A stretch of 23,274 nt of DNA, taken from Dehalococcoidia bacterium (lineage in GTDB: Bacteria; Chloroflexota; Dehalococcoidia; UBA3495). Both the position numbers and the translations under genes were made by a program. The stretch covers positions 1 through 23,274 of the forward strand of contig JAPKDE010000019.1 of assembly GCA_028822675.1 (NCBI GenBank), given 5' to 3'. Each line of letters begins with the position of its first letter. Positions within the stretch are counted from its first letter, which is position 1. The notes beneath the pieces are model-generated. The model was not told where the DNA came from, ran no database searches, and worked only from the letters and a program-made list of their open reading frames with translations. Shown piece by piece: positions 7,810 through 15,951 of the stretch.

Positions 7810-9056
7810 TAACTGAACACCTCAAGGACACGGTCGATGCCCTTAATCAGCGCGTCAATGTCTTCCTTGGTGTTGTAGAAGGCCATAGAGGCGCGCGCGG
7901 TCGCCGGAATCTGGAAGCGCTGCATCACCGGTTGGGCGCAGTGGTGTCCGGTTCGGATTGCAATGCCATGTTCATCCAGAATGGTGCCAATGTCATGCGG
8001 GTGCGCTTTTTCCATCACAAATGACAGGATTCCTGCTTTGTGAGCGGCGGTGCCGATTATCTTTACACCGGAAATGGCAGAAAGAGCCTCGGTTCCGTAC
8101 CGGAGCAGTTCGTCTTCATGGGCTGTGATCTGGTCGAAGCCTAGGTTGGTCACGTAATCGATGGCCGCTCCCAGCCCAATGGCCCCGGCGATGTCAGGTG
8201 TGCCGCCCTCAAACTTATAGGGCAAATCATTGTAGATGGTCTTTTCAAAGGTGACCGATTTGATCATTTCGCCGCCACCCAGGAAGGGAGGCATGGCTTC
8301 TAGGTACTCTGTTTTTCCGTAGAGGATGCCGATGCCAGTGGGGCCAAACAACTTGTGTCCGGAGAACACGTAAAAATCGCAATCGAGTTCCTGCACGTCC
8401 ACTGGCATGTGGGGCACAGCCTGTGCACCGTCCAGCAGAACTGGTGCGCCTTGGGCGTGGGCCAGCTTCACAATCTCTTTGGCCGGAAGAATGGTGCCCA
8501 ACGCGTTGGAGACATGGGTGATCGAAACCAGCTTGGTGCGAGGGCTGAGCATTTTCTTATACTCTTCCATCACCAGTTCGCCGGCATCGTCAATGGGGAC
8601 AACCAGCAGATTGGCTCCGGTCTCTTCGCACAACATCTGCCACGGCACGATGTTGGAGTGATGCTCCATGTTGGAGACGATGATGTCATCGCCAGCGCCG
8701 ATATTTTTTCGGCCGTAGGAATGGGCCACCAAGTTGATGCCTTCGGTGGTGTTCCTGGTGAAGATTATCTCTTTGTCATCACCCGCGTTGATGAACTTAC
8801 GAATCTTAGTCCGCGCGCCTTCATAGCCGTCCGTAGCCTGTTGACTCAGGGTGTGGACGCCCCGGTGCACGTTCGAGTTAGTCGTGATGTAGTACTCGAC
8901 GATGGCGTCAATGACCGACTGGGGTTTCTGGGACGTGGCCCCGTTGTCCAGGTAGACGAGCGGATGGCCGTTGACCGTCTGGTTCAGGATCGGGAAATCT
9001 CCCCGTACTTTGTTAACGTCGAACGCCGACGCTGCGATGCGGTCTCCAGTGGTCAT
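7809..9056 (-). CDS. sufS: Cysteine desulfurase SufS
   Basis: The 415-residue product is a group II cysteine desulfurase, the source of persulfide sulfur for Fe-S clusters. Key residues: the PLP Schiff-base Lys235 in FSGHKLFGPTGIG, Asp209 and Gln212 in LLDGAQAVPH, the stacking His at 132-133 in NMEHHSN, and the catalytic Cys373 in RTGHHCAQPVM. The RTGHHCAQP form of the loop is typical of SufS rather than IscS. Length matches the family. The ATG overlaps the sufD stop by four bases (ATGA), indicating coupled translation. Confidence 0.96.
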   Translation of the reverse strand: MTTGDRIAASAFDVNKVRGDFPILNQTVNGHPLVYLDNGATSQKPQSVIDAIVEYYITTNSNVHRGVHTLSQQATDGYEGARTKIRKFINAGDDKEIIFTRNTTEGINLVAHSYGRKNIGAGDDIIVSNMEHHSNIVPWQMLCEETGANLLVVPIDDAGELVMEEYKKMLSPRTKLVSITHVSNALGTILPAKEIVKLAHAQGAPVLLDGAQAVPHMPVDVQELDCDFYVFSGHKLFGPTGIGILYGKTEYLEAMPPFLGGGEMIKSVTFEKTIYNDLPYKFEGGTPDIAGAIGLGAAIDYVTNLGFDQITAHEDELLRYGTEALSAISGVKIIGTAAHKAGILSFVMEKAHPHDIGTILDEHGIAIRTGHHCAQPVMQRFQIPATARASMAFYNTKEDIDALIKGIDRVLEVFS

Positions 9057-10408
9057 TTTAGGTTGCCCACAGGAAGGCTTTTATCTGGTATTGCAGCGGT
9101 GAATAGGGTGTCTAAGTATTCCCGCAGTGGCTCAAGTTTGACGGTGTCGATGATCTCACTGGCAAAGGCGTGAACCAGCATCCGGCTGGCCGCGTCCAGG
9201 TCCAACCCCCGGCTGCGCAGGTAGAACAACGTGTCTGCGTCGATGTGGCCGGCGGTGGCACCGTGGCTGCATTTCACGTCATCGGCATAAATCAACAGGC
9301 TGGGTTTGCTATCGACTTCAGACTGATTGGAAAGCACCAAGTTCTTGTCGGTCTGCTCAGCGTCGCTCTTTTGGGCGTCGCGGCGCACCATCACTTCGCC
9401 ACCAAACACTGCCCTGGACCTGCCGTCCAAAATGCCCTTGTAGTTCAAGCGGCTGGTGCAGTGGGGCTTGGCGTGGTCAATGCTGATTAGGTTGTCTATG
9501 TGTTGGTTATCAGCGGTCAGATAGAGCCCGTTTAATGAGCAGTAAGCTCCGGGTGCGTCTAGGAGCACTTCCATGTCGTTTCTGGCCAGTGACGTGCCCA
9601 GGGTGAAGGACGCCGAACTAAAGCTGCTGTCTTTCTCTTGATTGACCCGGCTGGTGCCAACGTGGAAGGCCTTGTTGCCTTCCAACAGGAGGCGGTAATG
9701 ATCGATCTTAGCGCCCTCGCCAACGGAAATCTCCGCTACGGCGTTGGTGAAATAGACGACGTCTGTGGGGCCGGTATAGCTCTCCACCACAGTGATATCT
9801 GTGTTGCGACCGGCAACTATCAAAGTCCTAGGGTAGGTGACTTTGGATTCGGCATCATGGGATGTGATGTAGGAGATGCGAACAGTCACTTTTTCTGAAT
9901 GGCCGTCGGCTACGTGAACATATGCGCCGTCATGTAGGAAGGCAGTGTTCAGCGCGGCAAAGCCATCGTTATCTGGCGGGGCGAGTCGTCCAAGCTGGCT
10001 TTCTATCGAAGCATTGCTGTCAGCGGTGGCCGACGCCAAACTTGCAACAGTCACGCCGTCTGAACCAGTGGACGGTGAAGACAGTTCTACCGAGTAATGG
10101 CCGTCAACATAGACCAAGTCGAAGGCTGCTGTGCCGGCAACCTTATAGTCTGGCACCAGCGCCTTTGAGCCGTTGGCTGCAATAGGCTGACCAGCCAGAC
10201 TGAAATCAATTTTGGCGATGGGGCCGACATTGGTGTACTTCCAGCGTTCATTGCCACGGCGGGCCGTGGGAAAACCGGTTTCGCTGAACTTAGACCAGCC
10301 GTTGTCACGCAGGTCTTGAAGCCAAGCAGGGGCATCAGTCCCCGGTCCTTGGATCAGGGACTGGAAATCAGCAAAGTAATGGGCGTGTTTAGCAGGTGCG
10401 GAGGTCAT
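9053..10408 (-). CDS. sufD: Fe-S cluster assembly protein SufD
   Basis: The 451-residue product is SufD, which pairs with SufB in the SufBC2D scaffold where the cluster is built. The C-terminal half has the SufB/SufD beta-helix core with the block DDVKCSHGATAGHIDADTLF; His382 in it corresponds by eye to E. coli SufD His360, needed for cluster formation. The N-terminal region is more variable, as is usual. There is a 24-nt gap from sufC and a four-base overlap with sufS. Confidence 0.93.
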   Translation of the reverse strand: MTSAPAKHAHYFADFQSLIQGPGTDAPAWLQDLRDNGWSKFSETGFPTARRGNERWKYTNVGPIAKIDFSLAGQPIAANGSKALVPDYKVAGTAAFDLVYVDGHYSVELSSPSTGSDGVTVASLASATADSNASIESQLGRLAPPDNDGFAALNTAFLHDGAYVHVADGHSEKVTVRISYITSHDAESKVTYPRTLIVAGRNTDITVVESYTGPTDVVYFTNAVAEISVGEGAKIDHYRLLLEGNKAFHVGTSRVNQEKDSSFSSASFTLGTSLARNDMEVLLDAPGAYCSLNGLYLTADNQHIDNLISIDHAKPHCTSRLNYKGILDGRSRAVFGGEVMVRRDAQKSDAEQTDKNLVLSNQSEVDSKPSLLIYADDVKCSHGATAGHIDADTLFYLRSRGLDLDAASRMLVHAFASEIIDTVKLEPLREYLDTLFTAAIPDKSLPVGNLK

Positions 10409-10432
10409 GAGGTCTCAGTGTTATGGAATGAT

Positions 10433-11221
10433 TTAGACGGCTGCGTCGACGGCGTCTTTAATCCAGTCATAGCCCTTTTCTTCCAGCTCGTGAGCTAGCT
10501 CAGGGCCGCCGGATTGTACGATACAACCGTCATACAGCACGTGTACGTAGTTTGGCGTGATGTAATTGAGTATGCGCTGGTAATGGGTCACCAGAATCAC
10601 TGCGTTCTCAGGTGACCTGAGAAGATTGACGCCGTCGGAGACGATTCTTAGAGCGTCAATGTCCAGACCGGAGTCGGTCTCATCCAACAACGCCAGCTTG
10701 GGCTCTAGAACGGCCATTTGAAGGATTTCGTTACGTTTCTTTTCGCCGCCGGAGAAACCTTCATTCACGGCCCGTTTGACCAAGTCTGGGTCAATCTGTA
10801 CCTCAGCCACTTTGGCTTTAAGCATCTGGTCAAACTCACGGGCGCTCATCTCTTCCTCGCCGTTATGGACGCGCTTGGCGTCGACACCAGCCTTTAGGAA
10901 TTGCCAGGCCCGTACTCCAGGGAGTTCCAGTGGGTATTGGAACGCCAGGAACAGGCCCAGGCGAGCCCGAATCTCCGGTTCCAACTTCAGGATGTCTTGT
11001 CCTTCAAATAAGACCGTTCCGCCGGTGACTGTGTAGTCAGGGCGGCCGGCCAAAACGTTGGCCAGAGTGCTTTTCCCGGAGCCGTTGGGCCCCATGATGG
11101 CGTGAACCTCACCGGCAAAGACTTCAAGGTCTATGCCTTTGAGAATCTCCAGTTCGCCGGCCATGGCAGTGAGACCCTTGATCGTCAGTAAGGGTTTTGA
11201 GTTATTGGAAGCGGTAGTCAT
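10433..11221 (-). CDS. sufC: Fe-S cluster assembly ATPase SufC
   Basis: The 262-residue product is the ABC-type ATPase of the SufBCD complex. Seen in order: Walker A GPNGSGKST (44-52), Q-loop FQYP (Gln95), ABC signature FSGGEKKRNE (156-165), Walker B LALLDETDSGLD (177-188) and the switch His213 in VTHYQRIL. The KKRNEI and DETDSGLD variants are characteristic of SufC within ABC ATPases. It is a soluble protein with no membrane segment. Its ATG directly follows the sufB TAA with no spacer. Confidence 0.96.
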   Translation of the reverse strand: MTTASNNSKPLLTIKGLTAMAGELEILKGIDLEVFAGEVHAIMGPNGSGKSTLANVLAGRPDYTVTGGTVLFEGQDILKLEPEIRARLGLFLAFQYPLELPGVRAWQFLKAGVDAKRVHNGEEEMSAREFDQMLKAKVAEVQIDPDLVKRAVNEGFSGGEKKRNEILQMAVLEPKLALLDETDSGLDIDALRIVSDGVNLLRSPENAVILVTHYQRILNYITPNYVHVLYDGCIVQSGGPELAHELEEKGYDWIKDAVDAAV

Positions 11222-12679
11222 TTAACCCACCGCTCCTTCCAGGCTGACCTTAAGTAGCTGGGAGGCTTCCATGGCAAACTCAAATGGGAGTTCCTGGAAG
11301 ATACCCCGGCAGAATCCGTTGATAATCATAAAGTGAGCGTCCTCGACTGACATTCCACGCTGCTGGCAGTAGAAGAGCTGGTCATCGCTAACCTTGGAGG
11401 TCGACGCTTCATGCTCCAACTGGGCGGTTGGGTTTTTAACTTCTATATAAGGCACGGTATGTGCCCCGCACCTGTCTCCAACAAGTAGGGAGTCGCACTG
11501 GGTGAAATTCTTTGCTCCCTCAGCAGAGGGCAGAATCTTCACCAGACCGCGGTAGGTGGCATTGCCCTGACCAGCGGAAATACCCTTGGCAACGATGGTG
11601 CTGCGGGTGTTCTTACCCTTGTGAATCATCTTGGTGCCGGTGTCGGCTTGCTGATGGTTGTTGACCAAGGCAACGGAATAGAACTCGCCAATCGAGTTAT
11701 CGCCGTCCAGAATCACGCTGGGGTACTTCCATGTGATGGCCGAGCCGGTCTCAACCTGAGTCCAAGATATCTTGGCGTTCTTTTTGGCAACGCCACGTTT
11801 GGTCACAAAATTGTAGACCCCACCATTACCGTCCTTGTCCCCGGGGAACCAGTTCTGCAGGGTGGAGTATTTGATTTCAGAGTCGTCCAAGGCCACCAGC
11901 TCCACTACTGCGGCGTGGAGTTGGTGGGTCTTGCGAGCGGGGGCAGTGCAGCCTTCCAGGTAGCTGACGTAGGAGCCTTCTTCAGCAATGATCAGCGTCC
12001 GCTCAAACTGACCGGAGTCAGCCTGGTTAATACGGAAGTAGGTCATCAACTCTATGGGGCAGCGCACGCCCTTGGGAATGTAGACAAATGATCCATCACT
12101 GAAAACAGCCGAGTTCAGTGTGGCGTAGAAATTGTCACCAAATGGAACCACGGAGCCCAGATATTTCTGGACCAGCTCCGGGTGGGTTTTGACCGCTTCG
12201 CTGATCGGGCAGAAGATTATGCCCTGCTTTTCCAGCGTTGCTTTGTAGGTGGTGGCTACTGACGCGCTGTCCACAACTGCGTCAACGGCCACTCCAGCCA
12301 AGCGCTCCCGCTCTTGAAGGGGGATGCCCAGTTTTTCAAAGGCAGCTAAAATCTCCGGGTCAACTTCATCCAAACTCTTTGGCCCGTCGGTTTTCGGTGC
12401 CGCATAGTAATAGATGTCTTGGTAGTCGATGGGCGGGTATTCAACGTTGGCCCAGCTAGGGGCCTGCTGTTTTAGCTTCAGCCAGTGGCGGTAAGCGTTG
12501 AGGCGCCACTCCAAGAGCCACTCAGGTTCTTCTTTTTTAGCGGAAATCAGCCGGACGATATCCTCACTCAACCCCTTGGGGGCAAGGTCGGACTCGATAT
12601 CCATTGTGAAACCCCACTTGTACTCGGAGTCCAGCTCGCTGGAAGTGGCGTTTCTTGAAATGACCTTGGGTGTGGTCAT
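11222..12679 (-). CDS. sufB: Fe-S cluster assembly scaffold SufB
   Basis: The 485-residue product is SufB, the main scaffold subunit on which sulfur from SufS/SufU and iron are joined. Cys244 in [11 protein letters not shown] and Cys404 in [19 protein letters not shown] correspond by eye to E. coli Cys254 and Cys405; the following block [11 protein letters not shown] is also conserved. Length fits the family (about 470-495). The ribosome site TAGGAG lies 6 nt before the ATG at 12677-12679. It is the first gene of the operon; a palindromic operator candidate lies about 100 bp upstream. Confidence 0.96.
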   Translation of the reverse strand: MTTPKVISRNATSSELDSEYKWGFTMDIESDLAPKGLSEDIVRLISAKKEEPEWLLEWRLNAYRHWLKLKQQAPSWANVEYPPIDYQDIYYYAAPKTDGPKSLDEVDPEILAAFEKLGIPLQERERLAGVAVDAVVDSASVATTYKATLEKQGIIFCPISEAVKTHPELVQKYLGSVVPFGDNFYATLNSAVFSDGSFVYIPKGVRCPIELMTYFRINQADSGQFERTLIIAEEGSYVSYLEGCTAPARKTHQLHAAVVELVALDDSEIKYSTLQNWFPGDKDGNGGVYNFVTKRGVAKKNAKISWTQVETGSAITWKYPSVILDGDNSIGEFYSVALVNNHQQADTGTKMIHKGKNTRSTIVAKGISAGQGNATYRGLVKILPSAEGAKNFTQCDSLLVGDRCGAHTVPYIEVKNPTAQLEHEASTSKVSDDQLFYCQQRGMSVEDAHFMIINGFCRGIFQELPFEFAMEASQLLKVSLEGAVG

Positions 12680-12722
12680 TGAATCTCCTATATTGAATCA
12701 GGGCACTTTGAGGTTGATGGGG

Positions 12723-12760
12723 CTAATCTGAGACTAAATCTACGGATAATCAGACTAATC
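12723..12760 (-). repeat. Direct repeat in the sufB 5' leader
   Basis: On the minus strand GATTAGTCTGATTA (12747-12760) is followed by GATTTAGTCTCAGATTAG (12723-12740), two forms of one motif about 20 bp apart. The first lies within a looser inverted repeat, CGGAT / ATCCG (12743-12762). They sit between the putative sufB promoter and its start codon and could be protein-binding sites or RNA structure. Confidence 0.4.
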
Positions 12761-12777
12761 CGAAGGGCCATTTAACA

Positions 12778-12800
12778 TTGTCGACCAACTTGGTCAACAA
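12778..12800. promoter_or_regulatory. 23-bp palindromic operator candidate for the suf operon
   Basis: TTGTCGACCAA and TTGGTCAACAA flank a single C; the two 11-bp arms are reverse complements except at one position. On the minus strand the element contains TTGACC (12792-12797), a plausible -35 box for sufB with a poor -10 (TTAAAT or TAAATG) 16-17 nt on. A regulator bound here would block polymerase. Fe-S biogenesis operons are often controlled by IscR/Rrf2- or SufR-type Fe-S sensors, but the site is not matched to a known consensus and no regulator gene is adjacent. Confidence 0.55.
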
Positions 12801-13164
12801 TTATGCTAACATCCGCATTTGAGGCTGTCAACGAGTTTCGTAACAGGCAAATCAGCCGAATTTCCTTGGCCAAATATCTGAGCCGCGTTCTATGTGATTC
12901 CGGCTCTAGTTAGCGCTCTAGTTCAAGTTAGTTCAGGGAACTATAAGCTTTATTTTTCCTAGGATATGTATCGACTGAATCAGCAATATACTGTCGTTGT
13001 ATTACGGATTTGGAAGGTATTGGACCAAGGCGCGCGACCGTGGTGTATGATTCCTCTTTAATTCAAAGGTTTAGCCTTGACACCGAATAACTAAACTAGG
13101 TTTTGGGGATGTGCGTTGATGAACCTTTTAAATGAATTCAACCTCACCCTCGAGGTAACAAATA
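12801..13164. other. Rest of the sufB-tatD divergent spacer, no gene seen
   Basis: No ORF with a sensible ribosome site was found. It holds spaced CTAGTT-like hexamers at 12906, 12918 and 12928 (the first two within a repeated GCTCTAGTT), and an inverted repeat TAGTTC - AGG - GAACTA (12929-12943) followed by a T-rich stretch. TTGACA occurs in CCTTGACACCG (about 13077-13082) but without a well-spaced -10, so the tatD promoter is not identified. Confidence 0.4.
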
Positions 13165-13953
13165 ATGGTTGAACAGATTCTGCTAGGGGATTGTCACACC
13201 CATCTGGACCAGTACCCCCTTGCGGAGATGCCGGAGATTTTGGACCGGGCCCGCGAATCTGGAGTTGCGTTCGCGGTCTGCGCTGGTACCACTCTCCAAT
13301 CCACACAAAACTGCATTAACCTGGCAGAGATGCACGAGCCCCTTTACGCCGGGGTAGGCATTCACCCCATGGAAGCTAATGACCCGGTGGATGAACAGGT
13401 CTACGCAGAGCTGGAGCGGATGGCCAAGTCGTCATCTAAAGTGGTCTGCATCAGCGAGGTGGGCCTGGATTACCTGCCTGCATCCCCTGACCATGAAACA
13501 CAGGATCAAGTCTTCCGCCAGCACATCCGTTTGGCCCGCAGTCTCAAATTGCCCGTCATATTCCACTCTCGTGAGTCGCATCCCGCAGCATTCAAGGTGT
13601 TACGGGAAGAGAACGCCGGCGAGGTTGGTGGCGCGATGCACTACTTCCAAGGTGACGAGGCTACGGCTAGAGAAGCCATTGACTGCGGCTTTTATATCTC
13701 CCTTGCCCGTCCTTTGATTCGGTTGCCAGAGTTGCAGGAAGTGGCCAAGGTCATTCCCTTAGAAAACATTGTCCTAGAGACGGACGCAGCGCCGCAGCCC
13801 TTTAAGAAATACCGGACCAATTGGACGGAGCCACGACACGTCCAATCGGTGGCCCAGACCCTGGCCGAAATCAAAGGCGTCCCGGTTGAAGAGGTAGCTA
13901 GGGTAACCACGGGAAATCTAGCGCGATTGCTTAGGCTCGAACGCCTGATATAA
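13165..13953 (+). CDS. TatD-family metal-dependent hydrolase / deoxyribonuclease
   Basis: The 262-residue product is a TatD-type TIM-barrel hydrolase. The metal ligands are visible: the H-x-H pair His11/His13 in GDCHTHLD, Glu98 in ISEVGLDY, His134 in IFHSRES, His159 in MHYFQG and Asp207 in LETDAAP. Family members act as metal-dependent DNases or related phosphoesterases in the cytosol; the true substrate is unknown. Length is standard. GAGG lies about 10 nt before the ATG, and an upstream in-frame ATG is ruled out by a stop. It is probably co-transcribed with the LysR gene 28 nt on. The last codons RLI-stop recur 14 nt downstream. Confidence 0.9.
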   Translation: MVEQILLGDCHTHLDQYPLAEMPEILDRARESGVAFAVCAGTTLQSTQNCINLAEMHEPLYAGVGIHPMEANDPVDEQVYAELERMAKSSSKVVCISEVGLDYLPASPDHETQDQVFRQHIRLARSLKLPVIFHSRESHPAAFKVLREENAGEVGGAMHYFQGDEATAREAIDCGFYISLARPLIRLPELQEVAKVIPLENIVLETDAAPQPFKKYRTNWTEPRHVQSVAQTLAEIKGVPVEEVARVTTGNLARLLRLERLI

Positions 13954-13981
13954 AACGCTTAATATAGACGGGTTAACGGTT

Positions 13982-14950
13982 ATGGCCAATCAATCCAGGC
14001 GCAATGAAAACCGCGGATCCTCCGGCGGGCAGTTGAACTTCCATCAACTGCATATCTTCCAGATGGTTGCAACGCATCTAAGCTTCTCCAGGGCCGCAGA
14101 GGCCATGGAAATAACCCAGCCTGCTGTTTCTATTCAGGTGCAGGAATTGGAAAAATTCCTGGGAATCACTCTCTTCCACCGTCGCCCCCGAGGGCTCCGA
14201 ATCACGGAAGCCGGCGATGCGGTGCTGGCCTACTCCCAACAGATATTTGCCCTTTCTAGCCAGTTGGTGGACACGGTCCAGGAGATGGAAGACCTACAAA
14301 CGGGGCACCTGGTATTGGGTGCCAGCACCACACCAGGGGAATATGTTCTGCCCCTAGTGGTAGGTCGATTCCGCCAGGTTTATCCGGGCATCCACGTTGA
14401 GTTGGTGATCGGCAACACCAGGGCCATCATTCAACGGATATTGGACCGAGACATGGACCTGGGCATGGTGGGAGACCACGTGGAAGAGCACTCCAACGAA
14501 CTGGAGATGGTGGATTTTCAAGACGACGAGATAGTCATGGTCGCCGCGCCCAGCCATCCCGCAGCCAGCATGGTGAACCCCACCGTTGAACAGATTGTTG
14601 ACCATGGTCTAATCATGAGAGAAGAAGGATCAGCAACTCGCCTTTCCGCCGAGCGACTCTTGCGCGAGCTTGGGGTTGTGCCAAAGATTGCCATTGAACT
14701 GGGTAGCAACCAGGCGGTCAAACAAGCGGCCTCGGCCTGCGGCGGAATCGGCATAATCTCAAGACTGGGCATTACCGCGGAACTGAAAGCCAATATGCTG
14801 ACAGTCCTTGATGTACAGGGATGGGAGTGCCGACGCCCCCTTACTCTGATTCAGCCCAAAGACCGCTATCTTTCACCCTCACAACGGGCATTCCGCGAAT
14901 TCCTCATGGCAGAGAGACTTTCCTTCTCCAATCCTGAGTCCATCAGCTAG
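13982..14950 (+). CDS. LysR-family transcriptional regulator
   Basis: The 322-residue product has a winged helix-turn-helix at about 18-77 (LNFHQLHIFQMVATHLSFS, then RAAEAMEITQPAVSIQVQELE, then LGITLFHRR) and a substrate-binding-like effector domain from about 105 to 310. A short hydrophilic N-terminal tail (1-16) precedes the HTH. LysR regulators bind DNA as tetramers at T-N11-A palindromes and respond to small metabolites. It follows tatD closely and precedes DUF1802; a perfect 9-bp-armed palindrome lies 116 bp after its stop and could be its site. The effector is unknown. The ribosome site is weak. Confidence 0.9.
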   Translation: MANQSRRNENRGSSGGQLNFHQLHIFQMVATHLSFSRAAEAMEITQPAVSIQVQELEKFLGITLFHRRPRGLRITEAGDAVLAYSQQIFALSSQLVDTVQEMEDLQTGHLVLGASTTPGEYVLPLVVGRFRQVYPGIHVELVIGNTRAIIQRILDRDMDLGMVGDHVEEHSNELEMVDFQDDEIVMVAAPSHPAASMVNPTVEQIVDHGLIMREEGSATRLSAERLLRELGVVPKIAIELGSNQAVKQAASACGGIGIISRLGITAELKANMLTVLDVQGWECRRPLTLIQPKDRYLSPSQRAFREFLMAERLSFSNPESIS

Positions 14951-15049
14951 GTTTTAACTCTCGGGTATTTAACTGGTTTCACGCTTAAAACGATGGCTTT
15001 AAGGCCGGCTTTTAAAAGGGATTGAGCGGATGTTGGGCCGGTGATACCA

Positions 15050-15079
15050 TTGACCTTAAGGCTCACAATTTAGTACTTT
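15050..15079 (+). promoter_or_regulatory. Possible promoter for DUF1802, overlapping a palindrome
   Basis: TTGACC (15050-15055), 18 nt, then TACTTT (15074-15079). The -35 is good and the -10 poor. The -10 falls inside the palindrome at 15067-15089, as expected for a repressible promoter. Confidence 0.3.
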
Positions 15080-15089
15080 CTACTAAATT
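15067..15089. promoter_or_regulatory. Perfect palindrome (operator candidate)
   Basis: AATTTAGTA and TACTAAATT are exact reverse complements flanking CTTTC. The site is AT-rich, between the lysR gene and DUF1802, and contains T-N11-A spacing within TTTAGTA...TACTAAA. It is not followed by a T run, so a terminator is less likely than a protein-binding site. Confidence 0.55.
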
Positions 15090-15156
15090 ATCTGGGGTTT
15101 TGGTAGGTTTTATGCCAGCCCTGGTTCTCGTTAATACGCGCTGAGTTAATTTTATG

Positions 15157-15193
15157 GCCTTTGGCAGACTTCAAAGTCAGACTGCCCAAAGGC
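15157..15193 (+). promoter_or_regulatory. Stem-loop just before the DUF1802 ribosome site
   Basis: GCCTTTGGCAG (15157-15167) pairs with CTGCCCAAAGGC (15182-15193) with one bulged C; an inner GACTT / AAGTC pairing extends the structure. It ends 3 nt before the GGAG at 15197-15200. It lacks a T run, so it more likely affects translation or mRNA stability than termination. Confidence 0.5.
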
Positions 15194-15209
15194 GCCGGAG
15201 ATGGATCGA

Positions 15210-15800
15210 ATGCTACCCGAAAAATGCCAGATGGCGCTCAAAGAATGGGCAATCACCGTTGATGCCATGGCCCAAGGCGACCAGGTACTCCTGCTCCGCA
15301 AAGGCGGTATCCATGAGGAAGGCAAAGACTTCCGCGTAATCCACAACGAGTTTTTATTCTATCCAACCTACCTTCACCAGAAGGAAGATTTGCTGCAGCC
15401 CTCACACCAACCAGCCTTACGCAAGATGCTGGAAGAAACCCAGGATGACACCAAGGTCACATTCACCTATTGGGCCAAAGCCGAAGAGGTGCTGGAGATT
15501 TCAGACCAGGAGCAAGTAGACGACCTGGAGCCTCACTATATCTGGACGACTGCCTACGCCCAGTCAAAGCTCCATTGGAAGCCCATGCTCCCGCTGTCAG
15601 TAATGCTGCTGCGCGTCTACAAGCTGGAGAAACCAGTGACCGTCTCCTACCTACCGGAATATGGCGGTTGCACATCGTGGGTGGAGGTATTGACCGACGT
15701 TAAACTGGGGAATATGGAACCGGTGTTGGATGATGCCGCGTTCCAGAAGCAGGTTGAAGAGGTTAAAGGCAGCCTGGGTCTAACTGTTACTGCAGGGTAA
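15210..15800 (+). CDS. DUF1802 family protein
   Basis: The product of about 196 residues matches what I recall of the uncharacterised DUF1802 family: an N-terminal ALKEWAITVDAMAQGDQVLL block, LLRKGGIHEEGKDF, and FLFYPTYLHQKEDLL. No catalytic motif, signal peptide or membrane segment is visible. Two starts are possible: ATG 15201, directly abutting GGAG, and ATG 15210, nine bases after GGAG. I prefer 15210 for its spacing; 15201 would add three residues. It follows the LysR gene by about 250 bp with its own putative promoter. VTAG-stop at the end is echoed as ISAG-stop 33 bp downstream. Function unknown. Confidence 0.8.
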   Translation: MLPEKCQMALKEWAITVDAMAQGDQVLLLRKGGIHEEGKDFRVIHNEFLFYPTYLHQKEDLLQPSHQPALRKMLEETQDDTKVTFTYWAKAEEVLEISDQEQVDDLEPHYIWTTAYAQSKLHWKPMLPLSVMLLRVYKLEKPVTVSYLPEYGGCTSWVEVLTDVKLGNMEPVLDDAAFQKQVEEVKGSLGLTVTAG

Positions 15801-15951
15801 GCACAAGATAACAACAAAATATCCGCAGGCTAAATTAAAAACACACGGGCGGCTTGGCCTTGGTACGGGGTTACTCCAATATGGAATCATCCCCGTTGAA
15901 ATTAGCGCGAAATAAGCCGACCTGCCCTCTTTAACTAAGGAAGTAATATTC

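Noticed and set aside
8355..9173. Long plus-strand open frame (272 codons) opposite sufS and sufD
   Set aside because: It is fully antisense to well-supported genes, its product has no recognisable motif, and it has no ribosome site. It is a codon-bias shadow, as are similar frames opposite the CoA-transferase, MaoC and ppdK genes.
12966..13061. 31-codon ORF in the sufB-tatD spacer
   Set aside because: The AGGA lies only 1-2 bases before the ATG and the sequence has no recognisable features; chance is sufficient.
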